From Prostheceraeus crozeri (Eukaryota > Platyhelminthes > Polycladida > Euryleptidae): 64,000 nt of DNA. The stretch is from positions 282,001 to 346,000 of the forward strand of contig CAJQUW010007293.1 of NCBI GenBank assembly GCA_907163375.1, in the 5' to 3' direction. Each line of letters starts with the position of its first letter. Position 1 is the first letter of the stretch. The notes under the pieces were generated by a model, which was not told where the DNA came from, did not search any database, and saw only the letters and a list, made by a program, of their open reading frames with translations. The position numbers and the translations under genes were made by a program. Below are positions 33,018 to 44,413 of this stretch, piece by piece.

Positions 33018-33563
33018 TTAGAATTTTGCTAGACCAGCTCCGCTACAGCTTTGCTGGTTAGACCGAAGGTTGCTATTAATACCATTACCTCTTATTTCTT
33101 CAATTGAACGTTCTATGGCTACGCCTGACTTCTTCTTATGTTTACTATCAGACGGAGCTCCGCTCCTCAAGGTTTCACCCCCAACAGCTATGTTAGCAAT
33201 TTTATTTTTTGTTTCCTCTGAAAGTTTTTTTAAATTTTTTAGTTCTTCAGAATCATTCCTAAGTTTACGAATAGCTTCTAGTTGTTTTAATTCGTTTTGA
33301 GACTTAACAGCATTTGATATTGCACTAGCTGTACTACCTATAACAGCTGCTCCTTTTGCAGCAGATGTAATCAAATCTTTATTATTTTTAATTAAGTTAA
33401 CGATACTACCAATACCAGAAAAGATGCCAGCGGTGCCTAGAAACTTTTGTGTTCCGACTGTTTCTATACTGTCATAATGGTAAACGGATTTCATAGATGG
33501 TTCATGAGAAATTTTTTGATTTGAAGCAAAATGTTTAAGATTGTGTTTATAAATTATAGGCAT
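33018..33563 (-). CDS. pVI-like small capsid protein (181 aa)
   Basis: Intact. Basic N-terminus (YKHNLKHFASNQKISHEP), an amphipathic GIFSGIGSIVNLIKNNKDLI segment, then an Ala/Gly-rich helix (SAAKGAAVIGSTASAISNAV), a charged helix and a C-terminus ending SGAGLAKF. The pattern of an amphipathic helix in a small protein next to the capsid gene recalls adenovirus protein VI. A GGAGCTCCGCTCC palindrome is encoded within it (RSGAPSD). Confidence 0.68.
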   Translation of the reverse strand: MPIIYKHNLKHFASNQKISHEPSMKSVYHYDSIETVGTQKFLGTAGIFSGIGSIVNLIKNNKDLITSAAKGAAVIGSTASAISNAVKSQNELKQLEAIRKLRNDSEELKNLKKLSEETKNKIANIAVGGETLRSGAPSDSKHKKKSGVAIERSIEEIRGNGINSNLRSNQQSCSGAGLAKF

Positions 33564-33603
33564 TTTTTAGGATTAAATTTGACTTTTGGGAAAAAATATT
33601 TAC

Positions 33604-33664
33604 GATCGGCTAAAGCCTCGAGGAGCTTCGCTCCGATTGGTTAGTAACCTGAGGACCTTTGGTC
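33604..33664. repeat. Palindromic block between fibre and pVI-like genes
   Basis: CGGCTAAAGCC, GGAGCTTCGCTCC and GGACCTTTGGTCC hairpins in a row. Counterpart of 19027-19100. Confidence 0.8.
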
Positions 33665-33667
33665 CGT

Positions 33668-34555
33668 TTAAGATTTACGTTTGTGAATGGACAACAACTT
33701 CGAGATAACTTTATTAATTGACTGTTGCACTTTATCTATTGCGTCAAGCAGCGTGTGATGTACTTTAATTTCTTTTCTATTAACTTGCATTTTCTGCTGA
33801 TTAATCTTCAATGCCGTTTTAAGTGCATTTAACTTAATTTTAAGAACATCTAATTGTCTTTTAACAGAATCTAACTCTTCTTTATTTTCTTTAGAGTTTT
33901 CTTGTAAATTTTTCTTTAATTCATTTTCTAAATTGATTTTAAGAGTTTTCATTTTATCAACTCTTTGATTAAGTGAGTTTACTTCATTTATTATTCTAAT
34001 CATCTTTTTCATTTGTTGAGTAATTTTAGAACTTAATTCATCGACACTTTTTTGGAATGTAGTTTGTAACTGCTTTAAATTTTTTTTAATTCTTTCAGGT
34101 AGTTTTTCTATTTCATCTTCTAATTCTTCTTTCAATAGTTGTATCTGATGTTTATTCTTAATGACTGCAGATTTTAAATTTATAGAAAGTAATATTAAAA
34201 TTTTTGATTGTTCTGAAATCTTTTTAAAAAGTTTTGCTATATCTGCTTCTAGCTCTCTATCCTTTTTATCAAGTTTTAATAATTTGTCGTTTAATGATTT
34301 GTCATTAAGTTTAAGCAACTTTAATTCATTCATCAGTGGAACCAAAACATCGTTTATATATTTTTCTTTTAGGTCATTGATCTGTGTATCAACATATTGT
34401 TTATTTGTTAACTCTGTATTTTGTTGCGGAAGAATAGAAAGATGCAATGGACCAGATAAAACATCTCCAGTTTTCATGATATAATTTTCTATCTCTATTT
34501 CTAATTCACGATTATTCGGGATATATGCACCTCCACCAACATTTGGTAACATCAT
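33668..34555 (-). CDS. Coiled-coil fibre-like protein (295 aa)
   Basis: Intact. The head at residues 1-60 contains VGGGAYIPNN, then MKTGDVLSGPLHLS and ELTNKQYVDTQ. That combination is the short 'x-GPL-L...A/T-KQYVD' motif used to connect tail-fibre shafts in phages and large viruses. Residues 60-280 are almost wholly heptad-rich coiled coil, ending in a basic tail (HKRKS). Divergent from the 461-aa gene with a 45-bp shared A/T-rich promoter region. Likely virion spike. Confidence 0.75.
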   Translation of the reverse strand: MMLPNVGGGAYIPNNRELEIEIENYIMKTGDVLSGPLHLSILPQQNTELTNKQYVDTQINDLKEKYINDVLVPLMNELKLLKLNDKSLNDKLLKLDKKDRELEADIAKLFKKISEQSKILILLSINLKSAVIKNKHQIQLLKEELEDEIEKLPERIKKNLKQLQTTFQKSVDELSSKITQQMKKMIRIINEVNSLNQRVDKMKTLKINLENELKKNLQENSKENKEELDSVKRQLDVLKIKLNALKTALKINQQKMQVNRKEIKVHHTLLDAIDKVQQSINKVISKLLSIHKRKS

Positions 34556-34600
34556 TTTTTAACAATAAAAAAATAAATTTTTTCTAATAAAAATAAAAAA

Positions 34601-35917
34601 ATGGAAAATCCAAATTTAAAAAAATTATATTCGTCCGCATCATCCTGTTCTTCTTATTCGACGAGATCAACGGGATTTGAAAATAAATGTTTTGATAATA
34701 ATAATAATAATAATCCATGTATAAATGTAAATCTTTTGTTTGAATTACAAGCCGAAATATTTAGAGAACAAACAAAAGGTTTACCTTCTATAGAAACTAA
34801 CTATTGACTATTTCCAGGAGACCCGTTTATAAAATTTATGGAGATTGTAAGTAAATATAATGATGTAGCTTATGTTGAATTAAATAAAGAAAATATGGTT
34901 ATAATAGGTCATAATAACGTTTATGGTTTTATTAGAGCAGTGTTACCAATTAGTAATACTGAATGGATAGAAAATAAGATTATTAATTATATTAATGTTA
35001 GAGAATTAGTTAAAAAATTAAAATCTTTTTCCAAAGAAAAAATTAGATTATTTGTTGATGAACAAAATCGATATAACATTCACATAGAGAGTAAAAAGCA
35101 TAATGAAGAATTATTATGTCAAGTTTATTATAGAGATACAATTTATAAACAAGAAACATTAGAAATGCCGCAAAGATATGATGATGATACTTATATAGGA
35201 TTATATTCAAACTTAAATATTAATTTGTTAAAATCTTATATAAATGGTTTAGCTCAACAAGAAAAAATTTATATGTGGACAACACCTTATACTATTAACA
35301 ATGTCCATAATCATAATCATAATAAACGAACTGAAGGTTCTAGGGCTTTGCCCGATCTTAAAGAATCTTATGATAATAATGATGATAATAATATAGATGA
35401 TGATTCTGAAACATCTGAAAATGGTGTAAATGGTAAAAAAGATTATAAAAATATTAGTAATTATAAAAATTTATCTAAATTTCATTTTCTTACAATTGAA
35501 AATAATAATGATGGAATAGTTGAAGATACTGTTAGACAACTATGTGTCGGGTCTACAAAATTTAAATTAGGATTTACATCTAATCAATTTAAAATTTTAT
35601 CATCTTTAATAAAAACTAAAAGTGATTCAGATTATGGTGGTGTTATTAAATTTTCCAAAAGAGATCAAAGACCAATATTTTTCTCTATTATATTATTATC
35701 AGATAAAAAATGTAATTTAGAGTTAGATATTCCAATAAGAGAATGGTATCCTATCAGGGAATGGCATCCTATACCAAAAAGTGTAATTTATGATGTTGAA
35801 GAAACAATTTATGATGATGATGAAGAATCAATTGATGATGATGATGATGAAGAATCAATAGTTAGTGAAAATAAATTTAAATTATCTTTTGATAAAACGT
35901 TATATGATAAAACTTAA
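34601..35917 (+). pseudogene. 461-aa-type protein, one stop
   Basis: Homologue of 16657-18042. A TGA at 34805-34807 replaces a cysteine codon after ETNY. The frame then stays open to 35917. It has one palindrome-encoded KRTEGSRALPDLK segment instead of two and a shorter Asn-rich linker. The Asp/Glu-rich tail is present. Confidence 0.8.
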
Positions 35918-35977
35918 TATGATTAAACTTAATATGATAAAACTTAATATGATAAAGAAAAAAAATAACTAAAGAAC

Positions 35978-36040
35978 GTGAAATATATAATAATATATAA
36001 TAACTCTCAAGACCTTGTTATTAGAATGTTTATATCTAAA
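35978..36040 (+). pseudogene. Relic of second ATPase gene
   Basis: This segment aligns with 59365-59415 inside the 58622-59767 ATPase of Polinton 3 (shared TATAATAACTCTCAAGA and TATTAGAAT). It is only a scrap directly upstream of the polymerase, in the same relative order as in Polinton 3. Confidence 0.6.
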
Positions 36041-36076
36041 ATTAAAACACAATTTTTTTGTTTAAAAAATAAAAAA

Positions 36077-39000
36077 ATGGAAAATACCACGTTTTATTGT
36101 AACTTATGTAAAAAAGTAATAAAAGTAATTTTTAAAGTAAGTAAAAAAAAATACAAAAAGAAGTTATCAATCTCATTTAAATAGTAAATTGCATTTACAA
36201 AATGTAGATCGAGTTGATGAAGGAAATATATTAAAATTAAATAGTTATAAAAACTATCTAGAAACATTGCCTACTGATATAAAAGTTAAAAAAATGTTTG
36301 ATGATTATTCACATTCGGAATATAAAAAAGTTTTTAATAGTGAAGATGAACATGCACCAGATGGAAGATATTTATTTAGCGATACTGATGAATTTAACGA
36401 AATAGATGAATTTGATGAAGCCGTAACAGATATAAAATATTTATTTAATCAGTCCGTTGAACATAATGAAACCGATGAAACTTTTTATAATGTATTAACA
36501 AACTTTTATAATATATTTAAGAAATCTTTCAAATGTTATATGAATGTAGAAGTACTTTATACAAAAAATGGACCTGATGGAATTCCTGAAGAAATAATAC
36601 AAGGACATTTTACAAATTCACAAGAAATTCATAATGTAAATGATATACAACCCATATTTGAATCGATGATACTTAAATTAGGAAATTGTATAATTGAAGC
36701 CCAGTTACGTGATTCTGGTTGGAGATTTGTTAAAATACTATCTAAGAAAATAGTAATTGATAAATATAAAAATAATACTGGTGGTAGTTATGTTCCTTTG
36801 CCTTTCAGTTCACCACAAATAATCAACATAAAAAATGAAGATGATTATTGTTTTCTGTGGAGTATTATAGCACATTTACATCCTGCAGAATATCACAAAG
36901 AGAGACTAAGTCATTATAATAAAGAAGAATACATAAAGGAATTTCATCTCTCTGATGGCTTACATGAATTTCCATATGATTATAATAGGTTAAAAAAGTT
37001 TCATAAAAAGAATAAAAATTTAATAGAAGTAAATGTTTTTGAATTAAATGTGAATTATGTTTGTATTGGTAAAATTACTCCACTCTACTCAGATTCAAAA
37101 AAATTTTATTTGAATAATAAAAATTTATGTCAATCAGAAATACTATATAATGATAGAGGAAATTACATGCATCATAATATTTTTTACCAAGGAAATATAA
37201 TATGTACTGAAAAATTTGAAATTGTTAAAACATTATCACCAATATTGATTAATCATAATAATTATAAAGGACGTAATTATAATTATGATTCCGATTATTT
37301 ATCTTTATCTTTAGAATATCAACAAAAATTACAAACTTTAAATGAAAGTTTACAAAAATGTGAAACAGATTATCAACAACAAACAAAAATATTAGTACAA
37401 GAATATGGCCATAAATATCAAAATAAGATAGAAACGACTCAAAAATTAAATGAAGACAATAAAGAATTAAATAATGAAGAAAATGAAACCAATCAAAAAA
37501 TAAATGAATCTTTAAAAAAATGTCTACAACAATATAAAGAACAATATGATAAAGAATATAGTTATCAGTTACAAATATTAAATCAAAATTTTCATCGAAG
37601 TACATTTAATCTTACAAAAGAAATTGATGAAACACATGAAATATATCAAGATAAATTTGAAAAACTAGAACAGACAAAACAGCCAGCACAAGCGAATATA
37701 TTATATTATCAATGTCATTTTATATTGTGTAAAGATGTTTCTATATTCACAAAAACTTCAGATAATGCCAATTTTCCTTGTCCCCAATGTATGACAAGTT
37801 TTAGAACTTTAGAAGAAATGAATAGACATTTGGAGAATTGCCAACAAAATGAAGCAGTTGAAAATACTTTTCCTAAAGATGATTATTTAATATATAATAG
37901 ACATTATTTGAAAAATAAAGTACCCTTTACTATTTATTGTGATTTTGAAGCATATAATGTTAATATGACACAAAATCACGAGACATCGGAGATGTCTTCC
38001 AGGGCTTCGCCCGATTCTGAAAATTGTACGGGCCAAGCCTTAGAACCTTCGGTTTTTAATTCTGAAAAAAGTGCAGCTGAATAAAGTAAAGAAAAATATT
38101 TATTTGAACAAAAACCATTATGTTGGGGAATGTACATTCATTCAAATTATCCTGAATTATTTAAATCAGAATATTATCAATACTATGGTGAAGATAGTTC
38201 AGAAATGTTTACAAAGAAAGTAGAAGAATTACAAGGTCGCTTTTCACAATTGCTTGAAACAAATATACCGATGATGCCATTAACAGAAAAAGAAAAATTA
38301 AATTTTATTAATGAAACAAAATGTTATTACTGTGGAAAAGAATTTACAAAAAATTATAAAAATGGCAAAGGTAGATATCTTGATAAGGTAAAAGATCATG
38401 ATCATCTAAATGGATTATATAGAGGTGCAGCACATAATTCTTGTAATCTTAATGCTAATAAATTTAAATATAACTTTGTTCCTCTATATTTCTATAATGG
38501 TTCTAAATATGATTTCCATCTAGTAATGAAAGATTTATTTTCATCTGAAAAATTACAACAACAACAAATAAATGTACTATGTAAAACAGAAGAAGAATAT
38601 TTTTCAATGCAATTAGGTTGTATTAGAATTTTAGATGCATTTAGATTTTTTACTCCTTATTCATTAGATGTTATGGGAAAAACTTTGAAATCTGAACAAT
38701 GTAAAATATTAAATAAATATAATTTAAAACCTTTAAAAGGAATATTTCCGTATGAGTATATAGCCTGCGGCTCACAGTCGAAGACTGATATAACTGGAGA
38801 TTTTAATTCTGTGAATAAAATTATGGACGAAAAACAACTTCCTCCAATAAATAAATTTAAATCAACATTAAAACAATCACAATTATCTAAAGAAGACTAT
38901 GCAGAAGCTGAAAAAAATTGGAGAGAGTTAAATTGTAAAACAATGTATGATTATACAATGAAATATCTACAGATAGATGTATTAATACTAGCTGATCTTT

Positions 39001-40548
39001 TTGAAAACTTTCGTGATATGTGTTTAGAATATTACGGAATAGATCCATGTTATTGTTATTCTACACCAGGTTTAACATGGCTAGCAGGATTAAAACATAC
39101 AAATGTTAAACTTAAACATTATAAAGAAAATACATATGATAAATTATTATTTTTTGAATCTGGAATTGGAGGTGGAGTTTCATCAGTTTTAGGCAATCGT
39201 TATGTACAGTGTTACAATAAAAAAGTAAATCCTGATGATTATGGAATAATGAAACCTTTATCTCCAGAAGAAAGTGATCAGTTTATAAAATTGTTTAATC
39301 AAAATATAGAAGGACTTATATCAAATGAAGAGAGTCAAGCAGCAGTTGATGAAATCATGAGAGAAAACTATTTGTTATATTATGATTTTAATAGCTTATA
39401 TTCTTCTTGCATGATACAATAATTACCAACAGGTGAGATGGAATGGTGTAATATTCTTGTTTATCAAAAAACATATGATGGAAATTATAATCATGGTTAT
39501 ATATATGAAGTATATATAGGATTAGTATATCCTGATGAAATAAAAGATAAAACAAAATATTTTCCTTTCTGTCCCGAAAACAAAATTCCTAATATAGAAG
39601 ATTTTTCAGATTATCAAAAATCTTTAATTCCTAAAAAATACAGACCAACAAAAAAACTTATGTTAACACAAAGCAATAAAGGAAAGTATGTTGTTGAAGG
39701 ACGAATGCTAGATTGGTATTTAAATCATGGAATGATTCTCACAAAAATTATATAGAGTTCAATATTGAAAAACGTAAAATAGCTAAAAGAAATAAAGATG
39801 ATTTTGGAAACGTGTTCTTCAAATTAATGAATAATGCATTTTATGGTAAGACTTTAGAAAATGTACGTAATAGACAAAATATTGAAATAGTTTATGATAA
39901 AGATAGGTTTCAAAATTTAACAAGGAAACCTACATATAAAAGAACTACTAGATTTAGTGATGAACTATGTGCTGTACATTTACGTCGAATTAGCGTAAAC
40001 ATGATAAGTTTAATTTTATTGGTTTCACTATATTAGAATTAGCTAAACTATTTATGTATAGATTTATATATGATTATTTAGCACCTGCTTATAGCAAAAA
40101 CTATAAATTACACTTTACAGATACCGATTCTGTTTTCTTAGAATTAACAATACCGTATAATTCTACACTTGTTAAAGAAATAGATAAAATAAAAGATATC
40201 ATTCATCCTTCTGATTTATGTAAAGTAAAAGATGAATTAGAAGGAAATGAAGATTTCATAACAGAAGCTATATTTTTAAAATCTAAATGTTACTGTTATG
40301 ATACAACTAATAATATTAAAACACATAAAACATTAAAAGGAATTTCAAAGGCATCAGTGGCTAATCAAATAACATTTTAAGATTATAAAAATGCATTATT
40401 TAATAATGAAATAAAAACGGCATGTAATTATAGACTTAATTCAAAGAAACATAAAATGTATTTAAAAGAAGAACATAAATTAGCATTAGATCCATTTGAT
40501 GATAAAAGAAAAATTTTACCTGATGGAATAACTACTGAACCTTTTTAA
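36077..40548 (+). pseudogene. Protein-primed DNA polymerase B, second type
   Basis: ATG 36077 opens a zinc-finger start (FYCNLCKK) out of frame with the main body from about 36186. A second zinc motif (FPCPQCMTSF...HLENC) follows. Exonuclease motifs are IYCDFEAYN, YNGSKYDFHL and YLQIDVLILAD. An endonuclease-VII-like metal site is present (CYYCGK..., KDHDHLNGLYRGAAHNSCN). Polymerase motifs are DFNSLYSSCM (A), NAFYGK (B) and FTDTDSV (C). Lesions: stops at 38082 and 39420, a deletion of about 45 nt near 39750 and a one-base loss near 39990, and a stop at 40378. No intein at motif C. Points opposite to the Polinton 1 polymerase relative to its neighbours. Confidence 0.88.
37981..38056. repeat. 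In-frame palindromic insertion in polymerase
   Basis: Contains ACATCGGAGATGT, GGGCTTCGCCC, GGGCCAAGCCT and GAACCTTCGGTT hairpins, between Exo I and the metal site. Polinton 3 has a different, shorter arrangement at 61812-61900. Confidence 0.82.
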
Positions 40549-40629
40549 TTTTCTAATTTCTAAGATAGACAAATTTGATATATATATAAAATAAAAAAAA
40601 TATTGTAACACTATATTTGTATATTTTTA

Positions 40630-41397
40630 TCACTCAGTAAACAAATCTTCTATAACTCTATCATGAATTTTTTTATCAATATTAATTGTAATAAATCCAT
40701 AATCTTTTGACCAAGCATTGTTACACGATTGTTTAAATTCATCTTTATTTCTTACACATAAATCTCTTAACAAATCACATAAGTTTCTTGCATTTATTTC
40801 AAATAGTACAAATATATTTGCATTCTTTCTAATAACACTTCCATCTAATGAATACATACTTTGTGTTAAATAAAATACACTACAGTTATTATGTCTACCT
40901 CTTGTGAAATAATTTCTCTGAATTGACTGATTTCTATCATTAACGCAATCATCAAAAATTACACAATGTTTCATTGTTTTATCTAGTTTACTAGGATCTT
41001 GCATATTACCACTATCATCTATTAATTGTATCTTTATATGCTTATTTTTATTGGTTTCAACTAACTGATTATTTTTTGCTGCTTCTTCACACCACGAACT
41101 TATTTCTTCTTCATCTTCAGATTTTTCATATTCTTTGAATAATGAAGCAATTGCTGTTTTTTTAAGATTATTTTCAAATCCATATTTTAAAAATTGATAG
41201 ACGGGTTGTTCTGCTGTTGTTGTATAAATTATAAGATTGTTATAATCCAAAAAATTTGGAGTCGTTAAAATTTTAAATAATAGATATGTTTTTCCACATC
41301 CTGATCTTCCACAAATAACTGACAAAACTTTATTAGATAAATTTGGATGATGATTAAATTTAAGTTTTTTTTTATTTAATGGTAGTACTTCACTCAT
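40630..41397 (-). CDS. Genome-packaging-type ATPase (255 aa)
   Basis: Intact. Walker A GRSGCGKT at residues 30-37 and Walker B CVIFDD at 145-150, followed by RNYFTRGRHNNCSVFYLTQS, the sensor region of A32/FtsK-HerA packaging ATPases. The length is typical of Polinton ATPases. Expected to drive DNA into preformed capsids. ATG 41397 follows TTTATTAAAAA. It leads the block toward penton-like, 275-aa and membrane genes on the same strand order as in Polinton 1. Confidence 0.88.
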   Translation of the reverse strand: MSEVLPLNKKKLKFNHHPNLSNKVLSVICGRSGCGKTYLLFKILTTPNFLDYNNLIIYTTTAEQPVYQFLKYGFENNLKKTAIASLFKEYEKSEDEEEISSWCEEAAKNNQLVETNKNKHIKIQLIDDSGNMQDPSKLDKTMKHCVIFDDCVNDRNQSIQRNYFTRGRHNNCSVFYLTQSMYSLDGSVIRKNANIFVLFEINARNLCDLLRDLCVRNKDEFKQSCNNAWSKDYGFITINIDKKIHDRVIEDLFTE

Positions 41398-41491
41398 TTT
41401 TTAATAAAATTTTTTTGTTTTTAAAGAAGAAGAAGAAGAAAATTAAACTTCTCTAGCTTCGCGTAGGAGTTTATACCTCTCATACGGGAGT

Positions 41492-42280
41492 TTATACCTC
41501 CCGAACCAAAAGATCTATCATAATCTCTTCACCTCCAAAATTTATTTCTTTTCCTTTTTCATCAGTGATTCTAATGTTAATGTTGTTAATAGTTTTTCTT
41601 GTAATAGGGAAATATATTAATGTTTGTGGAATTACATTTAATCTATAACCAATGGGTACAGTAAAAGCTGGAAAACTGAATATTAAATTTGACAATTTAC
41701 CATTTATATATCCTCCTTCAATAATGTCACAATGTACAACAATTGAATTTATTTCAGTTATTTTTGGAATCTTCTCACCTAAATGATAACCTTGACTATA
41801 GGTTTGTTTATTAAATCCTAATAGCTTTGACAATGATCTATCATGATTAAAATCAACTTGATGATTTTCGTCTAAAGTAAGAGAAAATTTATTGACTGCC
41901 GGTTCAACTGCAAAATGTAATTGTTTCTTATCTTTAAATGGTATACCTAAATATCTCTTAATTTCATTTGATATTGATTCAACTTCGTAAGAACCAGGAA
42001 GAAAAGTTAGTATTTTCCATGTTTTGCCTTTATCAGTAGAATATCTAAATTGGTCATTCACATCTTTGATAACGCTTTGAATAGTGTTAAATGTAGAGAA
42101 ACTAGTCAATGCAATTTGATAATTTTTATTTTGTTCTAAATGTAGAATGGGTTCTAAATTACAAGTGTGTGATGAAGTAGTTGTTATAATTTCTAACGTC
42201 GTACTAAATTTTGATGAACCCAAAATCTCTGTCAAATTTTCTAAATGATTATTAATTTTGTCTAAATCTGCTGAACACAT
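41492..42280 (-). CDS. Penton-like minor capsid protein (262 aa)
   Basis: Intact and over 95% identical to 9867-10655 by eye. The same NKNYQIALTSF and FLPGSYEVESIS regions are present. The stop lies in the first of two GAGGTATAAACTCC-type hairpins. Confidence 0.7.
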   Translation of the reverse strand: MCSADLDKINNHLENLTEILGSSKFSTTLEIITTTSSHTCNLEPILHLEQNKNYQIALTSFSTFNTIQSVIKDVNDQFRYSTDKGKTWKILTFLPGSYEVESISNEIKRYLGIPFKDKKQLHFAVEPAVNKFSLTLDENHQVDFNHDRSLSKLLGFNKQTYSQGYHLGEKIPKITEINSIVVHCDIIEGGYINGKLSNLIFSFPAFTVPIGYRLNVIPQTLIYFPITRKTINNINIRITDEKGKEINFGGEEIMIDLLVREV

Positions 42281-42322
42281 TTTTTAGTTTAAATTTTGAA
42301 TAAATATTTTTTTATAAAAAAA

Positions 42323-43150
42323 TTAGAAACAACATATTTCAGCTACACTTTTATAATCCTCTTCATTTAGAATCTTCTTTTCTAACAGTCTTTTCAATAT
42401 AGCATGAATTTCATTGAAACTAGAATTATGTCCTTCTTTTATTGCAGATATTAAAATATTTAATCTATTTAGTATTTCTTGTGGATCATCTGGTAAAAAT
42501 ACAGTTGTTTCTGTTTTCTGTTTTTCAGATAAACCTTTTCCTACTTTAACTCCCGTTGATAATAAATTTTCTAATTGTGTATAACGTCTAAGAGATTTTG
42601 CTGCACCAACTCTGTCTAACATAGCTTTATATTTTATGAGATCTTCTACAGCATAATTATTTAAATCTGCTCCTCTTAAAATATCAACAAAATTTCTATC
42701 TAAATTAAAAGGAGATTTATCTGGTGAAAAAATTAAACCTCGAAAAGGTTGTGGAAATATTTCTTTTTGTCCGAGATAAAATCTAGGTATTGTTTTTCCA
42801 TCTATAAATGAAATAGAATGTTCAAATTGCATAGATTTTGGTAATTTCTTATTAATGTTTGATTCTAGTAATCCATAGTCATCTAATATAGTTTTGTGCT
42901 CTGGATCTGTTATATCAATTTGTTTATCATTATTTGTAAGTTCTTTTTCAAGAGTTTTAAATGGTTTCATAGTTTTCTCAAAATCAGTTTTTACTTGCTC
43001 GGTTTGTTGCATTTTTTCAAACATATCAGATTGAATACCAGCTTTTATCATTCTATGTTGAAGATGATTTTCTTTCATAATATTTCCTTGTTTTATTAAC
43101 TCTTCTAATTGTTTTATTCTTTTAAAATTATCAGCTCTAATTTTATCCAT
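42323..43150 (-). CDS. 275-aa virion-associated protein, unknown
   Basis: Start chosen at ATG 43150, after TATTTTAAAA, although the frame is open for 22 more codons upstream. The N-terminal helix is basic (MDKIRADNFKRIKQLEELIK), the middle contains FIDGKTIPRFYLGQKEIF, and the C-terminal 60 residues form a helical module (DDPQEILNRLNILISAIKEG... EEDYKSV). The N-terminal 40 residues recur as a stand-alone 57-aa gene at 57041 in Polinton 3. Function unknown. Confidence 0.75.
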   Translation of the reverse strand: MDKIRADNFKRIKQLEELIKQGNIMKENHLQHRMIKAGIQSDMFEKMQQTEQVKTDFEKTMKPFKTLEKELTNNDKQIDITDPEHKTILDDYGLLESNINKKLPKSMQFEHSISFIDGKTIPRFYLGQKEIFPQPFRGLIFSPDKSPFNLDRNFVDILRGADLNNYAVEDLIKYKAMLDRVGAAKSLRRYTQLENLLSTGVKVGKGLSEKQKTETTVFLPDDPQEILNRLNILISAIKEGHNSSFNEIHAILKRLLEKKILNEEDYKSVAEICCF

Positions 43151-43271
43151 TTTTAAAATATAATATTTGAATTTTGTGGCAACATTGGAATACAGCAAAA
43201 ACATTTTATTGAACAAATTATTTTTTTATTGCTTTGTTGTTTGACATCTTTTCGTTTAAAGGTTTCTCGTT

Positions 43272-43979
43272 TTAAGTTTTGTTTAATAAAGTTTTGTTTA
43301 ATAAAGTTTTGCTTAAATTTTCGCTTAAAGTTTTTAGCTCTTCTAAAAAAGTTTTGTCATTTTCTTCATTAGAAATTTTAGCATCACTAGAAATTTTGCC
43401 ATCCTGTTTATTCTTATCATCAACTTTTTCGGACTGTAATTGAAAGGTTTGATTTACTTCATTAGCTATTTGATCAATTTTTTCAATCTCATCTAACGTA
43501 ATAACATTATCATCACATACTCTTTGAAAGTAGTAGTGTAATTTGTCATAAACTTCTTTAATATGTAAATGCTTAGTTTTTAATGATTTTCGTTTCTTAG
43601 TTATTAAAGATTTATCTAACATTGTAACAAGTGAAGTTGCAAAAACACCCGTACCTGTTAAAGCTGTAGCAACTACTGGAATTACTAAAACACCTGAAGA
43701 TATAACAATTGTTAAAGCACCTAAACTTATTGTTCAGAATATGCCAATTCCTTGTGTTACATTCTTAACTTTAGTCCATCTCTTTCTTAATTTTTTATAA
43801 TGCTCTAATCTTAATAATAATTGAGATTCCTTATCTTTCATATAACGTACTCTATCTTTGTGTTTTTCTTTGTTCATCTTTTCGATGTTTATCTTTTCAA
43901 TGTCCATTAAAGTAGAACTACGTTCATATGATAACGAAGGATATATTCTTGCGGTTTCTTCCACTTTTGTTTCTTCCAT
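43272..43979 (-). pseudogene. Membrane protein, one stop
   Basis: Homologue of 8169-8846. A TGA near 43735 interrupts the first hydrophobic segment, and the second piece restarts at 43622. Compared with Polinton 1 it has extra residues (IEKINIEKMNKEK) in the N-terminal helix. Confidence 0.78.
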
Positions 43980-44407
43980 TTTTAAGGAAATATTTTTAGT
44001 CACATGTTATATTTTAAAAACCTGAAAGATGGATAAAATTCATGAATTTAAAATTCTCAACTTTTATGATTTTCGGTGTCCTGGAACGGTCATGATTTTC
44101 AAGGTAAAAATTGTAATTTTCAAATTTGAGATTCTTAACTTTTCTGATTTTTTCGGTGTCCTGGAACGGTCATGATTTAAGCGAGAAAATTGTAATTCTC
44201 AAATTTGAGATTTTGAAAAATTTGAAAATTGGGTATTTTTAAAAACGTCCAAATTTATGAATTTAGGTCTTCGGCCACGTGAAATTTGAAGTCTACCTAA
44301 ATTTTTGAAATTTTTGAAATTTTGATTTTTTGAAAAACCCCGCAAAAGTGTGACATCCGGCGCAAGCGAAGCGAAGCGTCGCGCCGGATGTCACACTATA
44401 TACTACT
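43930..44407 (-). repeat. Right TIR of Polinton 2
   Basis: Partner of 27716-28203. It includes the start of the membrane-protein gene. Confidence 0.9.
44348..44396. repeat. Terminal hairpin, Polinton 2 right
   Basis: Same stem; the loop has two GCGAA units. Confidence 0.88.
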
Positions 44408-44413
44408 ATCGTT
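44408..44413. repeat. Target-site duplication ATCGTT, right
   Basis: Matches 27710-27715 exactly. Confidence 0.9.

Larger units (their letters stand above)
27716..44407 (-). mobile_element. Polinton/Maverick element 2
   Basis: A 16,692-bp element flanked by ATCGTT at 27710-27715 and 44408-44413, with AGTAGTATATAG termini. It is inverted relative to Polinton 1. Intact: ATPase, penton-like, 275-aa protein, fibre, both small proteins and capsid protein. Broken: membrane protein, 461-aa protein, polymerase, phospholipase-integrase, protease. The polymerase is a different type from that of Polinton 1 and points the other way relative to its neighbours. Confidence 0.95.

Noticed and set aside
38082-39760. 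Introns explaining polymerase interruptions in Polinton 2
   Set aside because: The interruptions are single stop codons or small deletions relative to Polinton 3, without splice-site pairs.
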